From Selaginella moellendorffii (Eukaryota > Streptophyta > Lycopodiopsida > Selaginellales > Selaginellaceae): 64,000 nt of DNA. Under the pieces are notes generated by a model that was not told where the DNA came from, did no database searches, and was given only the letters and a program-made list of their open reading frames with translations. The translations under genes and the position numbers were made by a program. Position 1 is the first letter of the stretch; every line of letters starts with the position of its first letter. Below, one piece after another: positions 38,633 through 49,688 of the stretch. The stretch covers positions 574,222 through 638,221 of the forward strand of contig NW_003314273.1 of assembly GCF_000143415.4 (NCBI RefSeq), given 5' to 3'.

Positions 38633-39330
38633 TCCCAAGTTACGGTGGTAGCCCAGGCGGCGGTAGCGTTGATCCAGGCAGTGGTAGCATTCCAACCGTG
38701 CCTTCCAGCGGCGGCATTCCCTCTAGCGGAGGCATTCCCTCTAGCGGCGGCATTCCTACTGTTCCTTCCGTTGGTGGTGGCACTGGCGGCATTCCTTCCA
38801 CTGGAACTCCTTCCTCCGGTTGCTCTTGCGAGTAAGTTTCCATGGTTTTCACGAGCTTGGGCTTGCTTGTCTTGCTCGTTTCCTTCGTGGGCTTTGCTCG
38901 TTTGTTCCATCTTTCACTCCCTAGATCTTCTGTTTGTCTCGTTCTTGATATCGATATTGATATTCTATGGTTTGGTTGTTGTGATATGGACAGCTTCTGG
39001 GCTGCTCACGTCAACTCGTGGCCGGATCCACTCCAGCTGATCTCCACCGTCTCGGCCGTGTTCGGGGGTCTCGCCGGGAACACTTTCGGACCCAGCACCA
39101 CGCTTCTCACTGCGCTGCAGACGAGGAGGTCGGATCCTTACAGCCAGCTCCTCCGCCAAGGCACCGCAGCCATGCTCAACGCCTACTCTCGTCCAAACTT
39201 CCAGTACACCCCTCTTGCCGTTCGCAGCCATTTCAACGCCGCACTCGTCTCTCCCCAGGCCGCCGCCGTGCAAGCCGCCAAGTTTGCCAACGCCAACCGA
39301 GGATATGGCGTGAATACCGTCTGCACATAA
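38119..39330 (+). CDS. secreted Ser/Gly-rich protein with PDF1-type C-terminal domain
   Basis: Exons 38119-38831 and 38994-39330 give 349 residues. MASLSSLLVIACIASAALA is a signal peptide. A low-complexity region then repeats (GSGS)n-GGGGSPSS about six times, followed by GGIPSSGGIP units, like a cell-wall structural protein. The splice restores CDFW, the start of a ~110-residue domain with LLTALQTRRSDPYSQLLRQGT, AMLNAY, FQYTPLAVRSHFNAAL and AAKFANANRGYG. This matches the C-terminal domain of plant protodermal factor 1, an extracellular epidermis protein. The family assignment is from memory of its pattern. The start is chosen for the signal peptide and the TATA box upstream. Confidence 0.8.
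38264..38640 (+). repeat. coding minisatellite (Ser/Gly repeats)
   Basis: Units of about 48-69 bp, built on GGCTCCGGCTCCAGC and GGTGGTGGCAGTCCCAGC, repeat inside exon 1 of the PDF1-like gene. The lack of stops in other frames makes several long shadow frames here, all without family motifs. Length variation between individuals is likely. Confidence 0.8.
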
Positions 39331-40173
39331 AGAAAGGCTCTTCTTCGTCCTTTCTCTTCTCTTCTCTTTTGGAACTCTTGTTCTCAGTATCTCCTCGGTG
39401 GTTTGGATAGTTGTATTGGTTTTTGTTGGCACAGAAAGATTCACTAGTAAAAGGCGTGCTAGTTCTTGAATAACGTCGATAGTTTCCTCTTGCCACATGC
39501 ATCGTTTGTCCAAATCCTATCTAAGAAATTGTGATAAGATCTTTATTCTTCATGAAATGTCCAAGAGTTTCAAAGCAAACCCAGAGCTTCAAAGCAAACC
39601 AAGAACATTGCATGCATCCTACAAGAATTCAATCCATCTCACTCCACACTTTCAATCAATGAATTTGCGACTCCACGACGTTGAGTCGTGCCCAGCCGAC
39701 CAAGTTCTAGTGGTTTCAAGGACAGCATTCTTTTCTGTCTGTTCTAGTTGCAACTTGCAAGCAAATCCCTTTCTGAAAGAGAAAGAAAAAGGAGAGTTTT
39801 TAAGACTTATCTGTTGCACCGCTCTTGGACAAGCTGGGAAATGAAGGCAGCTGCCGGAGCAACATCACCTAACGCTTCTGCCACACAAATTCCAATCTGG
39901 TCAGGCCTTGAATGAAGGGAAAAAAGGCCTATACCACTCAGTCCATATGTGAGCTGTCGCCTCTTGCGAAGTTTTATCGCTTTGTTGTTGTTTTGTTCCT
40001 GAGGATTTTTCTGCCTCGAGTTTCATTGGGCTGCGAAGATCATCTTGCAAACAAATTTCTCGATCCTTATTTGGTCAGCAAGTAATGGAAGATCATAAAT
40101 CAAGCTGCTAAGAGATCGAAACGATGAAGCTCTTGGTCTAAATTTTGTCAAAGAAAAAGTCACCTTTTGTGTT
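39331..40173. other. intergenic between convergent genes
   Basis: This holds the 3' regions of the PDF1-like and TRM6 genes. No open frame with a recognisable motif was found. Confidence 0.55.
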
Positions 40174-42214
40174 TCATTGTGGTAGAGTTTTGATACCACT
40201 TAGTATATATCCACCTGTGGAGCTCATTTGCATGTGGGGATGCGTGCGGGATGGAAGAACCTGCGAGAAAAGATTAAACATTTTTCCTTCAGCACCGGTA
40301 GTACAAACCTGGTACTCTCTCATCCATGGCTCCGAGAGCTGCAAACTGACTGCCGTGCGTTCCTTTTGCAAGGCAAACATGCAGTCCGCAAGAGGCTGTC
40401 GCAAAGGAACGATTTTCTCAAACAGCTGAATCTAAGAAAGAAATACTTACTTGCAGGTAAGTATGATAGATGACAAAAGGAGCGGAGGGGGCTAGAAGCG
40501 GAAGGAGTTGCTGCAAAGTCTTCAAAGGATCGGCGTTTAAAGCCCCGACTATCAGACTGCATAGATAAGGACGAACACATTACGCGTTGTAAGAGCACGA
40601 AAACGGCAGAGAAAGATAGAAAACCTTACCTCGAGAATCCAGTTTTCACCCAATCAGAAACGTCTTCGTTCGATGGTTGCTGTATCAGTCGTTGCTTTGT
40701 TGGATTCGTAGAGACCGGTTCCAAGTTCTCGGAGATCTGGGACACGCTTGTTTGTGAGGCCTCGGTCACAGCCTTTTCCGGTTGCACGTCCATCGATGGG
40801 TTGCTTTGCAGTGGTTTGCCTGTGCCTGAATCATCTTCCATGTCTTTCTCCTGTTCTGCCTCGGTAACAGCCTTTTCCGGTTGCACATCCATCGGTTGCT
40901 CGCTTTGCGGGAGTTTGCCTGTGCCTGAATCATCTTCCATGTTTTTCTCCTGTTCTACGACAAGAGGTGCTGGCTCTCCGTTTTGTAAACCAGAATTGTA
41001 GCTTTCTAGAAGCGTAGAAAGCCGAACTCGAAATATCCTACACCATCCCAGTCACTATATGAAGTGTATTGGAAATAACCATTTACCTACTAGATGTTGC
41101 GGAGTCAAAGTTAAAGAGGCCCACAATGTCCAGAGATGGAGCTTTTGGAGTATAGTAGACACTACAAACCGTGCCAAAGCCTGAAGTGAAAGGATAAAGG
41201 TTTCACATCTTTTAAAGAAACAAATCAACTTACCGCTCAAACGTTCTGCGACTGCAGCCGTCAAGAGTCCTCCGACCATATCTGAGACCAAAACGTTGGA
41301 CATCTCGCCTACATTGGCTAATGACAAGATCATTGACAAACTATCAACTCTTATAAACCTGCAACAAGTAGAAGAAAAGTCACAACAAATGAAAACTTCT
41401 ATCGTTTAGTTTACCCGATCTTCGCTGGAGTTTTAGAAAAATATGCCTCACAAACACTGGAAAAAATGAAGAAAAACGTTTAGTCCCACGCCAACGTCGA
41501 AACTAGAAACAGATTCAACCTTTTAGCAGTAGGACACCTGATTATGACCCGAGGAGCGTACTTTTTCTGCTTTTTCCGCTTGTACTTCTCCTGCAAAAGT
41601 AAAAGAGTAAATAGGTTGTAGTTGAGCTTGGCTAAAATGGAAGAAAAACCTGTGAGAAAGTAGTCTTTGACTCAAACGACGCGCTATTTGCAATCAACGC
41701 ATTCACAATCTCTTGTCCGGAGGAGCCTTCTCTACAAAGCCCGTGATCTTAGAAGATAAAAAAGAAGATGAAAAGATAGAACCTTTTCATGCTATGGATC
41801 TCCTCGGCCGAGAGTGTCTGCGCAGTGTTATCATCGATGAGGTTCCTGTTATCCTTCGTTGCAGCATTTTCTTCTTCCTCCTCTTCCTCTTCGCCAGCGT
41901 TATTGTCCTCTGCAACAATACCAAATTTTCAGACCAGCGATCCCAAACCTTCCCATCACCAGCGCGAGACGATCGTTCCAGCGACGAGGACTTGGGCTCG
42001 AATTGCGATCCAAACGGGCATCCAATGACCGGCGCAAGAGAATACTTGGCCTTGCCAAGCTTGACAGTGCTGAAAGAAGGGAAGAAATCTTCGATATTGC
42101 AAGAAATACACAAGGATTTCACGCTTACGCGGCCGGGGTAAGACGCGAGAACACGAAATGCTCGCCATTGTTGATGTCGAGCAGCACGCACGATCCCGCC
42201 TTCACGACTTCCAT
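40174..42214 (-). CDS. TRM6: tRNA (adenine-58-N1)-methyltransferase non-catalytic subunit TRM6
   Basis: Twelve exons on the minus strand (42214-42129, 42069-41949, 41907-41783, 41731-41650, 41590-41538, 41456-41415, 41358-41234, 41180-41087, 41037-40630, 40556-40451, 40425-40309, 40260-40174) give 481 residues. Key blocks are LAPVIGCPFGSQFE, DNRNLIDDNTAQTLSAEEI, GSSGQEIVNALIANSASF, EKYKRKKQKKYAPRV, CEAYFSKTPAKIG, a degenerate AdoMet fold (NVLVSDMVGGLLTAAVAERL) and the end THPHMQMSSTGGYILSGIK. With TRM61 it forms the enzyme that makes m1A58 in tRNAs, including initiator tRNA. The ninth exon has a 33-residue acidic repeat in two copies (MEDDSGTGK..., MDVQPEKAVTEA). Confidence 0.92.
40742..40940 (-). 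repeat. 99-bp tandem repeat in TRM6 exon 9
   Basis: Two copies encode MEDDSGTGK...MDVQPEKAVTEA and are 99 bp apart, so the frame is kept. They lie between the conserved Rossmann and C-terminal parts of TRM6, a place where length varies in the family. Confidence 0.75.
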
Positions 42215-42477
42215 AGAACCCTAAACCCAAACTTTAGGGCTATGATGCGAGCTAGGGCATATTTTATTTCCTTTAAATCTCAGCTAACAGTCAAAAAAAG
42301 TCAAGCTACTTACTTAGGTTTTCGTACCTCACAGTGTTTACCGTACGGTTGTATTTTAGTGGCTGAGGGCGTGAGGGCGCGAGGGCGCGAGGCGCGCTTC
42401 TCGATCCAGGTAGGGATCCCGATCCACGCAGTATCTCACCTCAATCTCAATGCAGATCTTTGCTCGCAGCGCCTACA

Positions 42478-44903
42478 ATGCGGATTGTGGACAAGATCAA
42501 GGATGCGCAGCGGGAGAATCGGACGATCTTCTCCTTCGAGTACTTCCCGCCCAAGACCGATGAGGGCGTCGAGAATCTGTTCGAGCGGATGGACCGGATG
42601 GTGATGCACCAGCCTGCATTCTGCGACATTACATGGGGCGCCGGTGGCTCCACCTCGGATTTAACTCTGGAGATCGTCAACAAGATGCAAAACATGGTAA
42701 GATCTTTTTTCGGTTGCCACAATTTTCTGTTTTCCTTATTTCTTCTTCCAGATCTGTGTGGAATCCATGATGCACTTGACTTGCACAAACATGCCAGTGA
42801 GTAAACTTGACTTTGCTCTTGGGAATGTGAAAGCCAATGGCGTCCAAAACATTCTGGCTCTGCGTGGAGATCCTCCGCATGGCCAGGACAAGTTCGTTCA
42901 AGTGGAGGATGGATTCTCTTGCGCTCTTGATCTGGTTAGCATTTGTTTTTCTTCTTCGTCCTGCTTTTCTCGGGAATGGAATGATTCAAGCTTTGTATTT
43001 TTGCAGGTGAAACACATACGCAAAAAATATGGTGGCTATTTTGGCATCACTGTTGCTGGATATCCTGGTTAGTATTGCTGTTGCTTGCTAGTTTTCCGTT
43101 GTGCTTACACGGTTTCATCATTTAGAGGCTCATCCCGACGTGATTTCTGGTGATGCTGCAACTCAAGAAGCATACGAGAAGGATCTCGCTTACCTCAAGG
43201 AAAAGGTAAGATCATGAAGAGTGATTTGTACGTGATGAAGAATTCTTTGTCCACAGGTGGATGCTGGAGGTGATTTTATAATCACGCAGCTCTTTTATGA
43301 CACAGACTTGTTTCTTCGGTTCGTTAACGACTGTCGTGAGATTGGAATCACTTGTCCTATCGTCCCGGGGATAATGCCGATCAACAATTATAAGGGGTTT
43401 CTTAGAATGACTGGGTTCTGCAAGACAAAAGTAAGTTTAAAGCATAACAGATTGGAGAAAACTTTACTTTGAGTTGGATATGACAGATTCCTGCAGACAT
43501 CACCGCCGCTTTGGAGCCGATCAAAGATAACGACGAAGCAGTGAGATCTTTCGGCGTCCATCTTGGGACAGAGATGTGCAAAAAGATTTTGGCTTCGGGG
43601 ATCAATGCAGTACATTTGTACACGCTGAATATGGAGAAGTCTGCCATTGCAATTCTTCAAGTAACTTTGCAACTTCGCGACATCTGTTTTTTTTTTTTTT
43701 CTAACATTTTATGTTTTATATTTTTCGACAGAACCTCGGACTGATCGACATAAGCCAAGTAAGACGATCACTTCCCTGGAGGCCTCCAACAAATGTAAGG
43801 CGAACAAGGGAAGATGTCCGACCAATTTTTTGGTAAGCTTTGGAAGTTTACTTGTCAAAAGAGAGCTCTTATTTTCCTTGGCAGGGCCAATCGTCCCAAG
43901 AGCTACATTTCACGAACAACTGCTTGGGACCAGTATCCAAGTGGTCGATGGGGCGACTCTCGCAGCCCTGCTTACGGTGCATTGACAGACTATCAGGTAG
44001 AGGAAGTTATGTGTTTTGTGAGCTTGTAATAGAGCGGTTTTTTTTTTCAGTTTTTGAGACGACGCTCCCGGAACAAGAAGATTCAAGAGGAGTGGGTTGT
44101 TCCTCTGAGTTCCGTCGAAGATATTGCAGAGGTAATTCACATTCGTTATTCCAACTTTCTTCTGAATCGTTATGTTTTCACTGGACCAGAAATTTGCCAA
44201 CTATTGTGCTGGAAAACTAAAGAGCTTTCCCTGGTCCGAGCTGGAAGGTCTCCAGTTAGAGACCAAGAAAATCAACAGCGAGCTCGTAAAGATTAACAAA
44301 GACGGCTTTTTGACAATCAACAGCCAGCCTGCTGTCAATGGCGAAAAATCGGACTCTCCTGCTGTTGGTAAGCTCGACAAGCCTTTGAATTTCTAAAACT
44401 AAAGACGTGTTTTTGTACAGGTTGGGGAGGCCCTGGAGGATACGTCTATCAGAAGGCCTACGTCGAATTCTTTTGCTCTCCAGAGAAGCTGGAGAAGCTC
44501 ATTCGAAAAGCCGAAGAGTTTCCTTCGCTCACCTACATCGCAGTGAATTCCGTGGGAGAAACAAAGTCGAACGTCGGGCCGGGAGACGTGAATGCAGTCA
44601 CTTGGGGAGTCTTTCCTGCCAAGGAAGTGATCCAGCCGACGGTGGTGGATCCGATAAGCTTCATGTCTTGGAAGGACGAAGCCTTCCAAGGCTGGGAAGA
44701 CGAATGGGCCTCGTTGTACAAAGCCAAAGACGATCCAGCAAAGAAAATCCTTCTCGAGGTAATCAAGCATTCGAAGCTCTCTCTCTAAAGTTCTAAAGCT
44801 TTTTGCGTCCTTGCTCCAGATCAAGGAGAGCTACTATCTAGTAAGCTTGGTGGACAACGATTACATTGGTGGTGATCTATTCGCGTTCTTCAGTGGCATC
44901 TAA
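42478..44903 (+). CDS. MTHFR: methylenetetrahydrofolate reductase
   Basis: Twelve exons (42478-42696, 42752-42934, 43007-43067, 43126-43205, 43257-43430, 43487-43660, 43732-43832, 43885-43996, 44051-44131, 44190-44367, 44421-44758, 44820-44903) give 594 residues, the plant length. The catalytic barrel shows [59 protein letters not shown] and PGIMPINNY. The plant/eukaryote C-terminal half has [18 protein letters not shown], a hallmark of the family, and ends [17 protein letters not shown]. It reduces methylene-THF to methyl-THF for methionine synthesis in the cytosol using FAD and NAD(P)H. It is divergent from TRM6 with 263 bp between starts, and telo-box-like ACCCTAAACCC lies between them. 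Confidence 0.97.
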
Positions 44904-45347
44904 AAGTTTTTGCTACTACAGCGATAATTCTTTGACAGAAAAATCATAAGCTTGTGTGAGCTCTTTGACCGTTGATGCAAACCAGATAAGATGCCATCCT
45001 GGCCATTGGATCATTTACGTGCCCTAATTTATGATTTTGGGCCAGATATTTTCCCTTACATGGCCATTTGTCGCCGTCGATGGCCACTAGCGGACGGCCC
45101 AGATACCGCCACGTCTGCATGACCCCGACGCCTTAAAGCCCTGCTTATCCCCTAGAAGGCATTTTGTTCTTCCCTCTTGGTAGAGGGCGCCAAGGGTTTT
45201 GAGGCGCTCGCGCGACGCCGGCGACGATTCCACTGCGAAGGTAAGAAGGATTGTGGAAGGATTTAGATGCATTGTGTAGCTGGAGGCCGGATTGGAAAAT
45301 GCGAGCCTGATTTTGGTGTTGTTCCTGTTCTAGAGAGGAAAAGAGCT
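44904..45347. other. intergenic / promoter of the plastid RNA-binding protein gene
   Basis: No gene is seen. A possible longer reading frame starts at 45267, but the preferred start at 45348 gives a normal transit peptide. The end of this spacer resembles nothing else in the window except the start-codon side copied at 56675. Confidence 0.5.
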
Positions 45348-46462
45348 ATGGCGGCCTCGTGTATTTCGCTCTCGTCTACAGCCATTGGCGGTGCCGCGGC
45401 GCTGGCGGCGCCTCCCAGAGCCATGGCGCTGTGCATCGCTGGGGTTTCGGTGCCGTCGAGGCCCCTTTCTCTCTCGCTGGGCGAGACCTTCCATCTCGGT
45501 GCCGTACTATCCAGGAGAAGACCCCTAGAATTTGTGGCCAAGTCGTATGGTGGGTACGGAGCCGAGTCGATTGACAAGGAGGATTGGGCACCACCTCCGC
45601 CCAATCTCAGTGACTTGCCCCCGGAGCCATCGGAGCCAGTGGACAAGGAGTTCGTGGTGCCAGAGCCCGACGAGAGGGACTTTGGGAGCTTTCGCAGCGA
45701 GCCAGCGCCCAACACCAAGCTCTACGTCGGCAACATTGCATGGAACGTCGATAGCAAGATGCTGGCAGACTGCTTCAATGGCGTGGGCATCACAGAACTG
45801 GAAGAAGTCAATGTGAGTACTCTTTTCACTGTTCCTTCCATCGTTTTCGTTCAACTTAGTTGCTAAGATCTTTCTTTCTCTTGTGCTTTGTAGGTGATGT
45901 ATGATCGGATGCTTGGAAAGAGTCGCGGTTTTGCCTTCGTCACTCTCTCCACGGAGGATGCTGCGAAGACTGCCATCGAGAAACTTGATGGTCATGTAAG
46001 CGCTTATCATTGCATCTCAGTTAGAGCAACTGCGTTATCCTTCTTCCAGGAACTCGAGGGGCGGCCTTTGAGAGTAAACTACCCGCAAGTTCCCCGAGGA
46101 GGCGGAGGCTTTGGCGGTGGCTTTGGGACCAGACCGAGCATCCCAGCGAACCCGGCCAAGTGCTTCGTCGCCAACATCCCGTGGTCCGTGGACGACCAAG
46201 GCCTGCAAGAGTTTTTCAGCTCGCACGGAACGGTGGTAGACTGCCGGATTCTAACCGATGCCGAGAGCGGGAGGTCACGGGGGATTGGGTTCGTCACTTT
46301 TGCCACCCCAGACGAGGCCAACAACGCCATCAGCGCTTTGGATGGAGCAGTAAGTTCGATCGATCTTTCCTTTGGTTTGTGTGTTCTCTTGGCTCACTCG
46401 TTTTGCTCCAGGAATTGGGAGGTAGATCGATTCGCGTGGCTTTGGCGACTGGAAGGCAATGA
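45348..46462 (+). CDS. chloroplast RNA-binding protein with two RRMs (cpRNP)
   Basis: Four exons (45348-45812, 45894-45995, 46050-46349, 46412-46462) give 305 residues. The start MAASCISLSSTAIG opens a Ser/Ala-rich plastid transit peptide. An acidic linker (DWAPPPPNLSDLPPEP) follows. RRM1 has RNP2 LYVGNI and RNP1 KSRGFAFVTL. A glycine-rich spacer comes next, and RRM2 has CFVANI and RSRGIGFVTF, ending ELGGRSIRVALATGRQ. This is the cp29/cp31/cp33 layout; these proteins bind chloroplast mRNAs and protect or help edit them. A piece of its first exon has been copied to 56675-56765. Confidence 0.93.
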
Positions 46463-46715
46463 GCGACGATCACAACCAGCTGACAATGAAGGAAAGATGG
46501 AATGGCGCATTTCCATGCAAGAGGAATGGATCGAGTTTTAGTGAGAAAGTGTCTTAGAGAAAGAGCATGTCTACATTGCTATGATGGTTTGTAGATTTTT
46601 TTGGGATCAAAAACAGTCGCAAATGGTTTTCGGTTAATCAAGCGTAAGCTTTAAAGGTGATGAAATAACTAATAAAAAATATAAATTAAAATTATTACGA
46701 TGCGTTAAAGTTTTT

Positions 46716-46789
46716 CGCTAGAAGGAGGGCTCGAACCTCCGACCTTGTGGTTAACAGCCACACGCTCTGACCAACTGAGCTACTCCAGC
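46716..46789 (-). tRNA. tRNA-Asn (anticodon GTT)
   Basis: The minus strand reads GCTGGAGTAGCTCAGTTGGT, an anticodon loop CTGTTAA with GTT, and T-arm GAGGTTCGAGCC. It spans 74 nt and the acceptor stem pairs with one G-T and two further weak pairs. Its 5' end is only 18 bp from the start codon of RNASEH2C on the other strand. No strong T-run is visible just past its 3' end. Confidence 0.94.
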
Positions 46790-46807
46790 ACATTTGAACA
46801 AGCGTGA

Positions 46808-47519
46808 ATGGCTATGGAAAAAGAAGAAGTAGGGCGCATTGTTGGTTATGGCGACAAACTCTCGCCATGCTCGCTCCATCATCTTCCCTGTAGCATCGCG
46901 CACAACGGGCCAGCTAATGTCTCGGCGTATTTCGGCAGCAAGAGCACTGGTATGGTGGATTGCCTGGAAATTTTGCTTTCGGCTAATGCAAAGAAATGGC
47001 GAGGAAAGGCGCGAAGGCGGATGGAATGGAGATCCAGGAAGCAGCATTTCGGGGCAGGAGGCTGCTGGGATCGACGCTGCCGCTGCCGCAAAACCACCGA
47101 GGTTTGAGCAACCAGAATCAAAAGTTCTCGGATTTCTTTTCCCTGTTAATGTTCTTTCTATGTAGGATTTGTTCTTGAGAAAGCTCCAAGCAACCCTGAT
47201 GATCCAGACGAGTGGGTTGTGAGATCGGAGTTTCGCGAGATCACGTACTGGAACCACGATACCATGCCATCGTTTTGCGATTCTCTGCCTCGCTGCATCG
47301 ATTGGCTCAACATTTCTGCGTCGGTAAAGTAAATTATCGCTCCTTTCTTCCCGTCTCATTGTTTCTTTGCAGATCCACAAGCCCGTCACCGCTGATCAAG
47401 TTGCGAGTGTTCTTCCAATCGAAGAAGGTAACCATTTTTTTTTTCTCGCGAAGTTTCCCGTACGATCAATCACTTCCTTTCCAGAAGCGATGGCTGGCAA
47501 AAGAAAATCCGAAGTCTAG
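46808..47519 (+). CDS. RNASEH2C: ribonuclease H2 subunit C
   Basis: Five exons (46808-46949, 46994-47101, 47166-47323, 47373-47427, 47485-47519) give 165 residues. Family signs are LHHLPCSIAHNGPANVSAYF, EIQEAAFRGRRLLGSTLPLP and EITYWNHDTMPSFCDSLPR. The protein has no catalytic residues of its own. It forms the accessory heterodimer with subunit B that supports RNase H2A, which removes ribonucleotides from DNA and RNA of RNA:DNA hybrids. Its promoter and leader must overlap the adjacent tRNA-Asn gene. Confidence 0.9.
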
Positions 47520-47738
47520 TAGCGCAGCATAAAAAATCTTCTTCGTTTCATCGTTCTTTCAATCACCATGTCATGCCAGGAACTCATCACAAGTTCTTTC
47601 TTAGAGATAGATCCCTGGAACGGCCCACGAGGATGAATCAAACGTCAGGATTTTCAAAGATCAATCGCGAAACAATCATCGTCCGTGGTATATATATATA
47701 CACACTTCCACAACCACGACGCGAGAGAAGAATGTGTC

Positions 47739-49327
47739 TCACGAAACTTTCATCGTCACCTTCATCCACTCGTAGACGAAGTAGCTCAAGGCCGCCGACG
47801 GAAGAACCTGGAGAACGCAACACATGAGCAAAAGAGAAATCAAAGAGCTCCCAAACCTGGAGTGTGCTGGGAAATATTCCAGCGTAGAGAGCTCCAACAC
47901 CACCCCGATTCACCAGCCCCTGGATCGTTGGCATCAAACCGAGCCTGCTCGCTGCGCTTTGCAACTGGAGATGCCTCCTCACGACTTCCAGGGGATAAGT
48001 CATCGTCTCGGCACAAGCACCAGCGATGGCACCGTAGAGCAGCGTTCTCAAAGGCCCGAGCTCCATCTGGTCACTCCCTTTGCTGCCACTCATCCTCCTT
48101 CGCTGCTCTTCCTGGCCAGCAGGAGACGCAAGATAGTTTGTCTTGAGGATGTCGTAGACACCGTAGAACACCGCACCAGCCGGGGCCATGCTCACGATCG
48201 CCGGCACAATCCCAGCGTAGAGGGAAGTGAAGCCTTGGCTGGTGATTATGTGGCGGAAGCAGCCGGAGATCCCTCCTAGTGCGTCGCCTCCCTGAGCAAC
48301 AAGTCTTGTTCGAATCTGGAAGAAAGACCGATCAACTCAATCCAATAAAAAACTAGACTTCGAGCGAGAAGAACTTACAGTGTCCATTGGGAAGCAGACT
48401 ATGGTGGCAAAGATCCCGGCAGCGGCCCCGGCCGCCAACTTCTCAAGTGGCGTCACGTCTTTTCTCCCAGTCACGGTCGTGATTCTCTTGCGAATCGTGT
48501 CGTACGCATAGAAGTTGATGGACTTGAAGGGAGCCGTCCGGATGAGGTTGACGAGGTTGCCCTTCCAGAAGCCTTGGACTCCCTCTGACGCAAGAATCGT
48601 CCTCACCACATCCATCGCATCAGACGTGGCTCCACGTACGATGTACTCGAGCTTTAGCCTCTCAAGTGGCGCCACGAGAGTTCTAGAAGACCAACAAAGA
48701 ATCGCGAAGTTAGAAAGATCCAAGTAGGAAAACTATAAGGAAAACTATGGAGAAAAGAGGAGGAAAACCATACCTGGAGATACACGCTGACAAGGCTCCG
48801 GCCAAGAGATGTTTGGACGTCTTCAAAGACCCGGCCTTCAAAGACTGGGAGTAATCGCCGCTGGAACTTCTCTTCTCTTGCCGCTGGGTGGTGGTGGCGA
48901 TGGAGATGGATTCATCCGCGCTGTGCTCCAAGTATTCCAGAGAGTTTTCCAGAGATCTTTCCTGCGCTTGATGAGCGTTGCTCCTCCTGCCAAGCTTGCT
49001 GCTCCCGTGGATAGCAAACCCCAATGCCGATGACCACGCGCTGGAATTCGCCCTGCTCGAGAGCTGGCGCTTGCCGGATTCCGCTATGGACACCGATGCC
49101 AGGCAGTAGCTGGCGGAGCTGGCGGGCATGGATGGAAGCAGGGACGAGAGCGATGACGCGGAGAATGGCGATGGCAGGAAGCATTGGAGCGGATCGCAAT
49201 CGCGGCCGGGGAGGAAGCATCGCCACGACGGATCGTCGGCCCCGCTCAGCGTGATGAATGCGAGCTCGGACGATGCAAAGATCGATGCCGATCGGCTTCT
49301 GGCGCAAGAATCTACATCGTAGCCCAT
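47739..49327 (-). CDS. mitochondrial carrier family protein, BTL-like adenine nucleotide transporter
   Basis: Four exons on the minus strand (49327-48774, 48682-48379, 48315-47857, 47807-47739) give 461 residues. About 180 N-terminal residues rich in Ser/Ala precede three carrier repeats. Signature motifs are APLERLKLEY, FPMDTIRTRL and YPLEVVRRHLQ, each with the Px[DE]xx[RK] bend. The phrases EGVQGFWKGNLVNLIRTAPFK and GGVGALYAGIFPSTLQ are characteristic of the plant BT1/BTL branch, which moves adenine nucleotides or related substrates across organelle inner membranes. The long N-terminus could target plastid or mitochondrion. It converges with RNASEH2C (219 bp). Confidence 0.9.
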
Positions 49328-49688
49328 CGAAATATTGCCCGCCCGGCCTCTTGGGGTGGATCACAGCAGAGATCGAGGGAATGCTGCCGAGACCCAAGGA
49401 AGAACCCTAAAGATCATACCCGAGGAGCGCCGCGCGGAGAGAAGAAGGATCTAAAGTCTGCCAAGACCAGCCGCCACGACCGACGCCATCGCGATCGCCT
49501 TTCCCCATTCTCTGCCCGCGTGGGTTCTTCGCATATGAAACACATGGGATATCATCGCCGGGCCCTCCTTGCCCTAACGGCATATCCCACGCACGGCATA
49601 TTCCGCTAGCGCGCAAAAGTGATATAATTTTCATTAGTGATGGCGGGCCAAGAACCCTAGCGCGAGGACGCCGTCGCGACAGCGATGG
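49328..49688. other. divergent promoter region
   Basis: The segment carries GGCATATCCCACGCACGGCATATTCCG near 49580-49610. A similar CATATTCG-type motif recurs in the spacers at ~53103, ~53230 and ~63250. No gene was seen. Confidence 0.45.

Noticed and set aside
38263-39040. Long Ala/Pro/Val-rich and Ala/Arg-rich frames on both strands
   Set aside because: They are alternate readings of the Ser/Gly minisatellite; only the frame with signal peptide and CDFW domain makes sense.
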